In this document: positions 45,789 to 53,287 of the stretch, piece after piece
How the letters are laid out: each line of letters opens with the position of its first letter
Numbering within the stretch: position 1 is the first letter of the stretch
Assembly (NCBI GenBank): GCA_045595165.1
Contig: JAZNZY010000017.1
Span: 49,115 to 113,114 of the forward strand
From: SFLA01 sp045595165
GTDB taxonomy: Bacteria > Bacillota > Clostridia > Oscillospirales > CAG-382
DNA length: 64,000 bases
Direction of reading: 5' to 3'
Translations under genes and position numbers: made by a program
Notes under the pieces: generated by a model
What the model was told of the DNA's origin: nothing
The model's input: only the letters and a program-made list of their open reading frames with translations
The model's database searches: none

Positions 45789-45973
45789 ATTTTGCTCAGG
45801 ATCTAAAGAAACGACTTGAGGAACAGGGCGTGAAAAATGTTGCTAAGGAAGTAAGTCAAAGTCTCGGACATAACCGTACAGAAGCTACGCAGAATTACTT
45901 GTCCGAGATCCCAAAGAAAAGATCCAGAAAAAAGAAATATCGAAGGAAAGGAGACGGCACTGACATACAATAA
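45785..45973 (+). pseudogene. C-terminal remnant of a tyrosine recombinase/integrase
   Basis: The frame reads YDFAQDLKKRLEEQG followed by VSQSLGHNRTEATQNYL and a basic tail. This matches the end of mobile-element integrases, where (L)GHxR...T..YL contains the catalytic His/Arg-side motif and the terminal Tyr. A TGA precedes it at 45782-45784 and the N-terminal 80% is absent. The break coincides with the TATCATCA repeat cluster. It cannot encode an active enzyme. Confidence 0.65.
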
Positions 45974-45998
45974 TGACCTACAAAGCCTTGTGTAGCGA

Positions 45999-46175
45999 AT
46001 GTCAGAAGAAAGGCGGGACAAATATGATATTGAATTACCGCAATCAATCATAGAATCGTTTGCTAGGTTTATCACTTCAGAAATAAAAAAAGAATTGGTA
46101 GAACAGGATGGCAGCAGTCCGCATAAAAGCGAAGAGCAAATAATGAATGATTTACAAAAACAAATTGGGAGATGA
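45999..46175 (+). CDS. Small mobile-element-type protein (58 aa)
   Basis: The 58-residue frame opens MSEERRDKYDIELPQSIIES, which resembles small proteins that I recall downstream of integrases in clostridial conjugative elements. No good ribosome site is visible and its partner integrase is broken, so expression is doubtful. The stop codon lies inside the first arm of a strong terminator hairpin. Confidence 0.55.
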   Translation: MSEERRDKYDIELPQSIIESFARFITSEIKKELVEQDGSSPHKSEEQIMNDLQKQIGR

Positions 46176-46205
46176 ATTGTCATCTCCCAATTTGCTTTTG
46201 TTTTT
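46161..46205 (+). terminator. Strong terminator of the element remnant
   Basis: A perfect 15-bp stem (46161-46175 with 46180-46194, core GGGAGATGA/TCATCTCCC) with loop ATTG is followed by CTTTTGTTTTTTT. It separates the remnant from the convergent toxin-like pair. Confidence 0.92.
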
Positions 46206-46461
46206 TTCTAGTAACATATGGTCTGCGTTTTCTACTTGCGTATAATTTCGCACTTCTTCTAGATAACGCTCTTACAGGATTGTACGCAACAGAGACAATG
46301 CTACCATCACTGCTTCTTCGAATAGCAAAATCAGTACCTTCATCAGATGTGATGATAATTCCGGCAGAGTGAGCACGTCTTTCATTTTTCGACACCTTAA
46401 TTCCTGCTTTTTCGTAGGCAGCATGTAGAGCTTGAACCTTTGTCTTCGAATCATTAGTCAT
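46180..46461 (-). CDS. Small basic protein paired with the ART-like protein
   Basis: The 93-residue product has a helical N-terminal part (DSKTKVQALHAAYEKAG), a middle beta-rich part (AGIIITSDEGTDFAIRRS) and a very basic C-terminal tail rich in Arg/Lys. I do not recognise a family. The ATG at 46461 overlaps the stop of the upstream gene by 8 bases and has AGGAGG 8 bases before it, so translation is probably coupled. An antitoxin or nucleic-acid-binding partner role is inferred from this pairing only. Confidence 0.65.
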   Translation of the reverse strand: MTNDSKTKVQALHAAYEKAGIKVSKNERRAHSAGIIITSDEGTDFAIRRSSDGSIVSVAYNPVRALSRRSAKLYASRKRRPYVTRKKQKQIGR

Positions 46462-47020
46462 CACATTCACCTCCTATAATATTTTTTGCGATTATTACAT
46501 CTTGACAATTTTCTCTTAAACAAATTTGCATCTCAGTATACATTATATTCATATGCTCGAACAAAGTTTTATTCTTACTAAGAGGAAAGTAAGGTTGGGT
46601 TGGTATTAAAAATGGAGCGATAATCAAATCCACTTCATTTCTAAGGAAAACATAATTAAAAAAAGCACATCGAAATTTTTTATAATCAATTTTTTCTAAA
46701 GGACGGCGCCTATCTGAAAGCGCGACACCAAAAAAATCGTTGATTAGCTCTATGTATTTTGTAAAACCAGACAATTCGGACAAATTAAGAACACGGTCTT
46801 CATCGATTTCAATGTCGCATTTAATAATTGCCGGTTTTTCAACAGTGACACCAAATTTTGATGTTGGATTGCTTGTCCACCATCTTGCTAAAGAAAGATC
46901 GGGATAGAAATAGATACCATCACCCAACCAATGTTCTTTGTTATCTTTGCAGATGAATTTAGTGTTAACGATGTTTTTTGCAACTGACATATCAGTTCCG
47001 TGGTATGCTACTATTCTCAT
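46454..47020 (-). CDS. ADP-ribosyltransferase-like protein, possible toxin
   Basis: The 188-residue protein opens MRIVAYHGTDMSVAKNI and continues WLGDGIYFYPDLSLARWW. This resembles the H-G-T and G-x-Y-F motifs of the ADP-ribosyltransferase/PARP-like fold; an E in MYTEMQICLRE near the C-terminus could complete an H-Y-E triad. I know similar uncharacterised bacterial proteins but no named family. GAGGTG supports the ATG at 47020. It has its own promoter and is coupled to a small basic protein, as in toxin-antitoxin pairs, within a remnant island next to ssrA. Confidence 0.65.
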   Translation of the reverse strand: MRIVAYHGTDMSVAKNIVNTKFICKDNKEHWLGDGIYFYPDLSLARWWTSNPTSKFGVTVEKPAIIKCDIEIDEDRVLNLSELSGFTKYIELINDFFGVALSDRRRPLEKIDYKKFRCAFFNYVFLRNEVDLIIAPFLIPTQPYFPLSKNKTLFEHMNIMYTEMQICLRENCQDVIIAKNIIGGECDD

Positions 47021-47052
47021 ACAGAGCACCTCTACACCCTTGACTTTAGTTT

Positions 47053-47081
47053 ATTTTACCACATTTTTCGACAATTATCAA
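47053..47081 (-). promoter_or_regulatory. Promoter for the ART-like/basic protein pair
   Basis: Minus strand TTGATA (47076-47081), 17 bases, TAAAAT (47053-47058), 33 bases before the ATG. Confidence 0.65.
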
Positions 47082-47107
47082 TGGGAAAGAGATAACTTTG
47101 TAATTTT

Positions 47108-47141
47108 AAGAGGGTCACAATCAAACAATTGTGACCCTCTT
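47108..47141 (-). terminator. Hairpin downstream of ssrA
   Basis: A 14-bp perfect stem AAGAGGGTCACAAT (47108-47121) with ATTGTGACCCTCTT (47128-47141) lies 72 bases beyond the tmRNA 3' end. The T tail is weak on either strand, so it may be a processing or termination hairpin for ssrA. Confidence 0.55.
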
Positions 47142-47213
47142 ATGCTGACATTACAGGAACTCTTCTATGGCGAAACCGCCTTTGAAGTAGTAGGTGTTCG
47201 TGCAATGTCCATT

Positions 47214-47565
47214 TGGTGGAGGCGAGGGGAATCGAACCCCTGTCCGAAAACCCATCCGCTCCGCTTTCTACGAGCGTATACGGCTTACTGAATTCCCGCC
47301 TTTAGCCGCGAACCGTCGCGCTGAAAAAGGCAGTAGCTTCATTAATACCTGACACGGGGCAAAGCTTGACCGTGTTCATGTGCACTGCTAAGTGACGCCA
47401 TGACCGAAGCCGCAGTACTCCTCGGTATGACGGCCGCCATCAGTTAGGCAGCGATAGCTAAATTATTGTTAGCGTTTATTTTTAAAAATTATGCGTTTTA
47501 AAGAAGTCGCACGCTTCTGCTCGCTTACAAAGCCTCAAGATCCCCGTCGAAACCTTTACGCCCCC
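47214..47565 (-). ncRNA. ssrA: tmRNA (transfer-messenger RNA)
   Basis: On the minus strand the RNA starts GGGGGCGTAAAGGTTTCGAC and ends with a tRNA-like GGGGTTCGATTCCCC arm and encoded CCA (47214-47216), about 352 nt in a single piece. The resume frame starts at GCT (47473) and encodes ANNNLAIAA followed by TAA (47446-47444), giving a tag of AANNNLAIAA with the charged alanine. tmRNA with SmpB rescues stalled ribosomes. smpB lies directly upstream on the same strand. Confidence 0.96.
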
Positions 47566-47579
47566 ATAATACGCCGTAT

Positions 47580-47608
47580 ATTATAACATACGGCTTAAAA
47601 ACTTTCAA
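47580..47608 (-). promoter_or_regulatory. ssrA promoter inside an inverted repeat
   Basis: Minus strand TTGAAA (47603-47608), 17 bases, TATAAT (47580-47585). The -35 overlaps the smpB stop codon. The -10 is enclosed by the inverted repeat GCCGTAT (47573-47579) / ATACGGC (47588-47594). Confidence 0.82.
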
Positions 47609-48066
47609 GTACTGTTTACAGATGCTCTCTCCATATCACGCTGTGCCGTCTTTTTAGCTTCGGTATCGCGCTTATCGTAAAGCTTTTTACCTCTGCACAG
47701 ACCGATCTCCACCTTCACCCATTTTCCCACGAAATACATGGAAAGGGGAATGACCGAATAACCTTTCTGACCAACCTGACCGAACAGCTTAAGTATCTCT
47801 TTTTTATGCATAAGCAGCTTTCTGTCGCGGTAAGGCTGACGGTTGAATATATTGCCCTTTTCATAGGGGCTTATATGCATACCGTGAACAACTATTTCGC
47901 CGTTTTTGATAATACAAAAGCTATCCTTCATATTGACTGCACCCTGGCGCAGAGATTTTACTTCCGTACCGCAAAGCTCGATACCTGCTTCGTAGGTTTC
48001 GTCAACAAAATAATCGTGATATGCTTTTTTGTTTGTGGCGATCATTCTTTTTGAATTATTGCCCAT
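47605..48066 (-). CDS. smpB: SsrA-binding protein
   Basis: The 153-residue protein binds tmRNA and places it in the ribosomal A site. Diagnostic segments are NKKAYHDYFVDETYEAGI, GTEVKSLRQGAVNMKDSF, HISPYEKGN and KLYDKRDTEAKKTAQRD at the C-terminus. It overlaps the end of the thioesterase gene by 11 bases and lies directly upstream of ssrA, a common arrangement. Confidence 0.97.
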   Translation of the reverse strand: MGNNSKRMIATNKKAYHDYFVDETYEAGIELCGTEVKSLRQGAVNMKDSFCIIKNGEIVVHGMHISPYEKGNIFNRQPYRDRKLLMHKKEILKLFGQVGQKGYSVIPLSMYFVGKWVKVEIGLCRGKKLYDKRDTEAKKTAQRDMERASVNST

Positions 48067-48787
48067 GTTCTTGCTCCTTAAATCTCAATAAAGCCTCAAA
48101 GCAACATTTGTCGCCGTTTATTGCCCGCACCCTTGCGGTAGTTTCTTCAAAAATTCCGTATAACTTCAAAACCTCGTCTTCAAAGGCTTCGTGTACGTAT
48201 GATATCTGAATATGGCTCAAAAATTTGTCGGAATATCTGCCCTCAACAGCCTTTGCGGCAAAGTCCTGATAAAAAGTGTTGTTTACGTGTCCGTTCTCGT
48301 CAATATACCCGGGATCAATGCTTATCTCACAAGTATATTCACCGCTTTCATCCTTGGCGAAAATACGTTTTTCTGATTCCACCTGCTGTATAAACATATT
48401 AAGGGTAGGGGGATAATGATCAAGAGCGGTGGGACGCATAATACGTCGGGTATTGAGATTCAATACTATCCATACCGTAGTAGCGCGGCAGCAGTATCCG
48501 TTATTCGAAGTAATTACGAATTCGCGTATCATACTTACGCCCTCGATATGATCGTGGACGGTAAGTATCTCCAGAAGATCGCCTTTGCCCATCGCCTTGA
48601 AAACATCAAATGTTACACGCGTTAAAACGAACGCCATGCCGTTTTCACGCATTTCATCACCGGTTGTACCGTAGGAATCAAAGTCCTCTCCTGCACATTC
48701 CTGCATAAACAACTGCAAAGCGGACAATTTAAGTACACCTTTTTGATCACAATGCTTATCTTCAATTTTGAATTTTTTAATCAGCAT
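48056..48787 (-). CDS. Acyl-ACP thioesterase family protein
   Basis: The 243-residue protein resembles acyl-ACP thioesterases (PF01643), a double hot-dog fold. It has an N-terminal LSALQLFMQECAGEDFDSYG and a second hot-dog with DENGHVNNTFYQDFA (about 163-177), holding the Asp/Asn/His-type catalytic segment. It releases fatty acids from ACP. The ATG at 48787 follows AAAGGA and lies 1 base after the xerC stop, so the genes are probably co-transcribed with smpB. Confidence 0.88.
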   Translation of the reverse strand: MLIKKFKIEDKHCDQKGVLKLSALQLFMQECAGEDFDSYGTTGDEMRENGMAFVLTRVTFDVFKAMGKGDLLEILTVHDHIEGVSMIREFVITSNNGYCCRATTVWIVLNLNTRRIMRPTALDHYPPTLNMFIQQVESEKRIFAKDESGEYTCEISIDPGYIDENGHVNNTFYQDFAAKAVEGRYSDKFLSHIQISYVHEAFEDEVLKLYGIFEETTARVRAINGDKCCFEALLRFKEQEHGQ

Positions 48788-48788
48788 T

Positions 48789-49769
48789 TTATTTCCTTTT
48801 CTTTGCAAGGGGATTTTTATCCATCGCTTGCTCTATCTGTTTATCGGACACGTGCGTATAGATCTGTGTGGTATTAAGCTGCTCGTGTCCGAGTATTTCT
48901 TTAAGAAGTCTTACGTCAACACCGCCGTGATCGTACATAAGAGTAGCGGCGGTATGTCTGAGCTTATGTACGGAATATCCCTTGCCGCTTAAACCGGATT
49001 TTTCAAGATATTTGTTAACGGTCCATTGAACGGTCTTGTTGGATATACGCGAATTTCTGCTGCTCAGGAACAAGGCGTTTTTGTCTTTTATGGTATTGCC
49101 GTGCTTGGTAGCGTTTCTGCCGCGGGCATCTATATATTTTCGCAACGCATCACGGCAGGCCTCGTTAAGATATATATTCCTTTGCTTGCTTCCTTTACCT
49201 GTAACGGTGAGTCTGGAAAGATCGTGGCTCAGATCGGAAAGATTTATTCCCACAAGCTCGGACAAACGCATTCCGCAATTCAAAAACAATGTAAGTATAC
49301 AATAATCCCGCTCGCCGTTGGGATCGGACATATCTACGGAATCCAGTAAATCGTTCGCTTCCTCAAGAGAAAGAAACTTGGGAAGCTTTCGCTTTACGGA
49401 AGGGGAATCAATATGCTCGGAAGGATCGGTCTTTATCAAATGAGATTTAGCGGTATGATACTTAAAAAAAGCGCGAATAGCAGATAACTTTCTGGCTCGG
49501 GAAACAGCCTTTATGTCCTTTTCCGCAAGCCATAGCAAATAATCGTATATATCTGCCGTAGAAACAGATTGCACATAATCTATATTAAGAAAAGAGATAT
49601 CAACCTTTTCAAGATCGGTTTCTTCCGTATCTCCGCGGTTCAAAGCGAGAAACCTGAAAAATGTGCGAAGATCAAGATAATATTCGGATACCGTCAGCGG
49701 AGAACGGTTTTGTATATTCAACTTGTAAGAAAGAAAAGACCGAATTATCTCGGGAGCGTCTTCGAACAT
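48789..49769 (-). CDS. xerC: Tyrosine recombinase, XerC-type
   Basis: The 326-residue recombinase has an N-terminal SAM-like core-binding domain (about 1-110) and a catalytic domain. The residues are R in CGMRLSELVG, K in GKGSKQR, H-x-x-R in HKLRHTAATL, H/W position in LGHEQLNTT, and the Tyr nucleophile in TQIYTHV. Its length and lack of phage context fit a chromosomal XerC. AGGAGG precedes the ATG at 49769. A second such recombinase (xerD) lies 3.5 kb away. Confidence 0.88.
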   Translation of the reverse strand: MFEDAPEIIRSFLSYKLNIQNRSPLTVSEYYLDLRTFFRFLALNRGDTEETDLEKVDISFLNIDYVQSVSTADIYDYLLWLAEKDIKAVSRARKLSAIRAFFKYHTAKSHLIKTDPSEHIDSPSVKRKLPKFLSLEEANDLLDSVDMSDPNGERDYCILTLFLNCGMRLSELVGINLSDLSHDLSRLTVTGKGSKQRNIYLNEACRDALRKYIDARGRNATKHGNTIKDKNALFLSSRNSRISNKTVQWTVNKYLEKSGLSGKGYSVHKLRHTAATLMYDHGGVDVRLLKEILGHEQLNTTQIYTHVSDKQIEQAMDKNPLAKKRK

Positions 49770-49787
49770 ACATTTCACCTCCTTACA

Positions 49788-49816
49788 ATTATAACCTTTT
49801 CATTTCTGTTTTTCAA
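49788..49816 (-). promoter_or_regulatory. xerC promoter
   Basis: Minus strand TTGAAA (49811-49816), 17 bases, TATAAT (49788-49793); probably drives xerC, thioesterase and smpB. Confidence 0.75.
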
Positions 49817-49834
49817 CAGTTTTTTGCTTTTTAA

Positions 49835-49863
49835 TTGACATTCTCGGTAAGATGTGGTATATT
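49835..49863 (+). promoter_or_regulatory. Promoter for the 49891 membrane protein unit
   Basis: TTGACA (49835-49840), 17 bases, TATATT (49858-49863), divergent from the xerC promoter. Confidence 0.75.
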
Positions 49864-49890
49864 TACAAAAAACAAATTGGAGGCAAATAA

Positions 49891-50268
49891 GTGGATAACA
49901 GAAACATTAACCAAAGTGATTACATCCTTGATGAGATGAAAAAACTTATAAAGCGTCAAAACGCTCTCATAGTAAAGCAAAACAATATGATAAGCAAAAT
50001 GATGAACGATTATCGACTTATGCGCATTCTTTGTTATACTTTGATAGCGGTTACTGCTATTGTTTTTGCTCTTGTTCCCGCAGGCTATCTTGTATATGAC
50101 GGATTAAAGGGCTTCTTGGCAACACCTTCTCTCTGGGGTGCGGTGCTAATCGTAGCGCTTCTTGCGTTTATGGTGTTAGCTTTAGTGCTGGCAGGATTCC
50201 TTCGCAAGCACAGCACCGATTACGAAGAAATAATCGAAGTCGAAGAATACGGCAACGAGGATAACTAA
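49891..50268 (+). CDS. Two-helix membrane protein of unknown function
   Basis: The 125-residue product has a GTG start with GGAGG 7-8 bases upstream. A short helical N-terminal segment (EMKKLIKRQNALIVKQNNMI) could form a coiled coil; two transmembrane helices (about 48-70 and 81-105) and an acidic tail (EEIIEVEEYGNEDN) follow. I recognise no family. It is the first gene after a good promoter and lies 22 bases before the CBM9-like gene. Confidence 0.72.
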   Translation: MDNRNINQSDYILDEMKKLIKRQNALIVKQNNMISKMMNDYRLMRILCYTLIAVTAIVFALVPAGYLVYDGLKGFLATPSLWGAVLIVALLAFMVLALVLAGFLRKHSTDYEEIIEVEEYGNEDN

Positions 50269-50290
50269 ACGATTTTACGAGGGTAATAAT

Positions 50291-50887
50291 ATGCAATACA
50301 TTGTTAAGAGAACCAACGCCGTAGATTGGGACGACATTCCCAAGGCGGAAATAGATTCATACACGTGGGGAAAAGAGTACACTCCGAAAGCTTATGCACA
50401 GCTTGCTATGATAAACGGAAAAGGCTTTATATTGAGAATGACTGCGTTCGAAGAACAGCCTTTAACACGCTACAGCAAGTACGGTGATCCCGTTTACACC
50501 GACAGTTGTCTTGAATTTTTCGTTTCATTCAATAATAAATCTCCTCTTTATATGAATTTCGAGATGAACTCTGCAGGAGCCTTTCTTTCCGCAATACGTA
50601 CTGACAGAAAGAATAAAACTCCCATTGATCAGGTGGTAGATGAGCTTCCCGTAGTTACATCCGAGCATAAGGATAATTGCTGGACGGTAGAAGTTGAATT
50701 CTCCTTCGCGTTCATTGAGCAGTTATTCGGTAAATGCACCTTCGGCAACGGTTACACATTCAAAGGCAACTTTTACAAGTGCGGCGATGAAACACAGGTT
50801 CCTCACTTTGGAAGCTGGGCTCCTATCGAGTGGGAAAAGCCCGATTTCCACCGTCCCGAATTTTTCGGAACACTTACCATAATTTAG
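50291..50887 (+). CDS. Carbohydrate-binding family 9-like protein
   Basis: The 198-residue protein has features of the CBM9-like domain: PVYTDSCLEFFVSF (about 73-86), NFEMNSAGAF (about 94-103) and a C-terminal FHRPEFFGTL. The fold binds reducing ends of sugars in xylanases. There is no signal peptide, so the protein appears cytoplasmic and its ligand is unclear. GAGGGTAATAAT precedes the ATG. It is followed by the nitroreductase after 8 bases. Confidence 0.8.
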   Translation: MQYIVKRTNAVDWDDIPKAEIDSYTWGKEYTPKAYAQLAMINGKGFILRMTAFEEQPLTRYSKYGDPVYTDSCLEFFVSFNNKSPLYMNFEMNSAGAFLSAIRTDRKNKTPIDQVVDELPVVTSEHKDNCWTVEVEFSFAFIEQLFGKCTFGNGYTFKGNFYKCGDETQVPHFGSWAPIEWEKPDFHRPEFFGTLTII

Positions 50888-50895
50888 GTGAACAG

Positions 50896-51414
50896 ATGAA
50901 CGAAACCTTGAAAGTCTTAAACAGCCGAGTCAGCATAAAATCTTACAGACCCGAGCAAATTACGAAAGATGAGCTTGAAGCGGTGCTTGAATCGGGAAAG
51001 AACGCTCCTACCGGCATGAACAGGCAGACACCTGTATTTATTGCCGTTCAGGATAAAACCGTGCGTGACGAATTATCTGTCCTCAACGCCTCTTTTATGA
51101 ACAGAGAAGGAGATCCGTTTTACGGCGCACCTACCGTTATTTGTGTGCTGGTCAAAGAAGGAATAAACACCAACGTTGAGGATGGCTCTCTCGCTATCGG
51201 CAATATGCTTAATGCCGCTCACGCTATCGGGCTCGGCGCTTGCTGGATACACCGGTGCAAGCAAATGTTTGAAAGCGATTACGGCAAAAATATGCTTCAA
51301 AAATTAGGTCTTGAGGGATATATGGGAGTAGGCTGTTGCATTCTTGGCTATCCCAAAGGAGAGATTCCTCAGAAGAAAGCAAGAAAATCTGATTACGTTA
51401 TTTATGTAGGCTGA
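50896..51414 (+). CDS. Nitroreductase family flavoprotein
   Basis: The 172-residue protein starts with LNSRVSIKSYRPEQI, the typical FMN-phosphate-binding Arg/Ser segment. It contains GKNAPTGMNRQTPVF (about 34-48) and the GLGACWIHRC block (about 113-122). The family reduces nitro-aromatics, quinones or similar with NAD(P)H. GGTGAACAG supports the ATG at 50896 rather than a longer frame inside the CBM9-like gene. The transporter gene follows 1 base later. Confidence 0.85.
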   Translation: MNETLKVLNSRVSIKSYRPEQITKDELEAVLESGKNAPTGMNRQTPVFIAVQDKTVRDELSVLNASFMNREGDPFYGAPTVICVLVKEGINTNVEDGSLAIGNMLNAAHAIGLGACWIHRCKQMFESDYGKNMLQKLGLEGYMGVGCCILGYPKGEIPQKKARKSDYVIYVG

Positions 51415-51415
51415 T

Positions 51416-52339
51416 ATGGAATTAACTACCACGGCACTGAATGTGCTTATAATGTTGGCATATTCGGTGCCGGGTTTTATTTTTGTAAAATCAAAAATGA
51501 TTGATCAGATGCATATAGCGTCATTTGCAAAGCTTCTTTTGTACGTGTGCAGTCCTGCACTCTCGATTTATTCATTTAACAGTGTCGAATATTCCGAAAA
51601 ATTATTACTCAATCTCGGCATCTTCCTCCTGCTATCATTCTTGTTGCAAATAGCAGTGCTGACAGTAATGTGGCTGATACTCAGAAAAAAAGGTAAAAAA
51701 GATCCCGGATACAGAGTTTGCTCGGTTGCATGTATACTAAGCAACTCGGGATTCTTCGGCGTACCGCTGTTACAAGCATTGCTGCCGGATTATCCGGAAG
51801 CTATCGTTTACTCGGCAGTATATATTGTGGGAATGAACATAATATCCTGGACTGCGGGCTCGATGTTTATTACCGGAGATAAAAAATATATGAGCATTAA
51901 AAAAATAATACTCAACCCTCCGGTACTGGCATTATTCTTCTCACTTCCGCTGTTTGTGCTGGGTATAAAACTTCCCGCGATTGCTGAAAACGCAGTTTCG
52001 GTTTTGGGAAAAATGTCCACCCCCTTATGTATGCTCATTCTGGGAATGCGGCTTGCTACAGTAAGGGTAGGGGAGCTGTTCAGCGATAAGCACGCATATC
52101 TGTCTTCCGCCATCAAGCTTCTCGTATTCCCGTTGCTGGGTTATTTGTTGGTTTACCCTTTGCCTATCGACTACTGTTTTAAAGCATCGTTTTTTATTCT
52201 TTGTTCGTGTCCAACGGCAAGCGTTGTTTTAAATTTATCAGAAGTACTCGGCGCCGGACAAAAAGCCGCAGCAAACGCAGTTTTGATCTCTACGCTGTTG
52301 TGTATAATAACAATACCTATATTAATGCTTATAGCTTAA
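51416..52339 (+). CDS. AEC family transporter (auxin efflux carrier-like)
   Basis: The 307-residue protein has about ten hydrophobic segments arranged as two inverted halves. It carries the family motifs ILSNSGFFGVPLLQALLP (about 99-116) and a C-terminal CSCPTASVVLNLSE (about 263-276). AEC proteins move organic acids or related anions. The start overlaps the end of the nitroreductase closely (1-base gap). A terminator follows. Confidence 0.87.
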   Translation: MELTTTALNVLIMLAYSVPGFIFVKSKMIDQMHIASFAKLLLYVCSPALSIYSFNSVEYSEKLLLNLGIFLLLSFLLQIAVLTVMWLILRKKGKKDPGYRVCSVACILSNSGFFGVPLLQALLPDYPEAIVYSAVYIVGMNIISWTAGSMFITGDKKYMSIKKIILNPPVLALFFSLPLFVLGIKLPAIAENAVSVLGKMSTPLCMLILGMRLATVRVGELFSDKHAYLSSAIKLLVFPLLGYLLVYPLPIDYCFKASFFILCSCPTASVVLNLSEVLGAGQKAAANAVLISTLLCIITIPILMLIA

Positions 52340-52344
52340 TATTC

Positions 52345-52372
52345 GGAGCTTCCTAATAGGAGGCTCCTTTTT
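52345..52372 (+). terminator. Terminator after the AEC transporter
   Basis: GGAGCTTCC (52345-52353) pairs with GGAGGCTCC (52359-52367) with one G-U, followed by TTTTT. Confidence 0.88.
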
Positions 52373-52700
52373 CGTTTTATTAAACGGCTTCAATAACGTT
52401 TTATAGCAATTGTGCAAATTGACGGCGAGAATTATGTTTATTAAATAACACGAAAAAAACGAAATCTATATCTTGTTGCTTGTTTTCAAAAACACCCCAT
52501 ATTGTGAGCAGGTTTCGGCAGTTTACATAATTGTGTTGACATAACACATTGTCATAATTAACAATTTTTGAAAAGAAGTTAAAAGGTACTTGCAAAATTA
52601 TGTAAATTGTATTATTATATTCTTGCCGCTTGAGATGGCATTTAACTTGCATACGGTAAACAGTTTCTCCATATATTTTAATATTACGGAGGTTCTGTTT
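52373..52700. other. AT-rich intergenic region before the 52701 gene
   Basis: No gene is evident in this stretch of about 330 bases. It holds a promoter near its 3' end (52590-52618) and AGTTTACATAA (52520-52530), which matches the XerD half of Firmicute dif sites as I recall them. A second, one-mismatch copy in the other orientation lies at 52599-52609. Confidence 0.6.
52590..52618 (+). promoter_or_regulatory. Promoter of the 52701-xerD unit
   Basis: TTGCAA (52590-52595), 17 bases, TATTAT (52613-52618), about 80 bases before the GGAGG ribosome site. Confidence 0.6.
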
Positions 52701-53264
52701 ATGGATAACGTTAGCTCACTTTTACCCGTTCCCGTCAGCTCTTATTTCGGCGTCGAAAATCAAAACAATATAAAAACAGTACCGAAAAAACACAGAAGGG
52801 TGTTCCTCTTCTTTTTCGCCTTATATCTCATTTCAACGCTTCTTGGCGCTGCACTTGTACCCGGAAGATTGGAGATAGAGCCGGAATCTTTCGTGCTCTC
52901 CCTCACCGAACTCGGCGCATTTTGCATTTGTACAGAGCGTTGTTTTTTCGCCCTTTTTATGTTTTTTTGCTGTTTTTCGTTCTTAAGATTTCCGGTTTCT
53001 TTTACATTTGTGGTTTACGAAGGTATTTTCACCGGCATCGTTATCAGGCTTATTTTATACTCTCGCAGTTATCTTATTTCCTTTGCAGCCGCCTTTTTAT
53101 TGGCTTGCCTTATTGTTTCCGATGTTCTCGCTTCCACGTTTTGCGCTTGTTTTGATGTTCGATCCCTCCGCGCTTGGCGACGTGTAATTCTTTCCGTTTC
53201 TTTTTTCGCTTTGTATATCTTAGTTTCTTACTTTTTATCATATATAATTTCTCTGTTGTTCTGA
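52701..53264 (+). CDS. Integral membrane protein of unknown function upstream of xerD
   Basis: The 187-residue product has a soluble N-terminus of about 35 residues and four or five hydrophobic segments, rich in Phe and Cys. GGAGG (52688-52692) fixes the ATG at 52701. I recognise no signature. In several sporulating Firmicutes the membrane protein gene spoIIM lies just upstream of xerD, so a divergent SpoIIM-like role is possible, but no sequence motif here supports it beyond size, topology and position. Confidence 0.65.
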   Translation: MDNVSSLLPVPVSSYFGVENQNNIKTVPKKHRRVFLFFFALYLISTLLGAALVPGRLEIEPESFVLSLTELGAFCICTERCFFALFMFFCCFSFLRFPVSFTFVVYEGIFTGIVIRLILYSRSYLISFAAAFLLACLIVSDVLASTFCACFDVRSLRAWRRVILSVSFFALYILVSYFLSYIISLLF

Positions 53265-53287
53265 CAGAGTTCCGAGGTTTAAATCAA

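Noticed and set aside
51249..51257. ACACCGGTG, resembling the XRE operator
   Set aside because: It lies inside the nitroreductase coding sequence with no promoter in front; probably chance.
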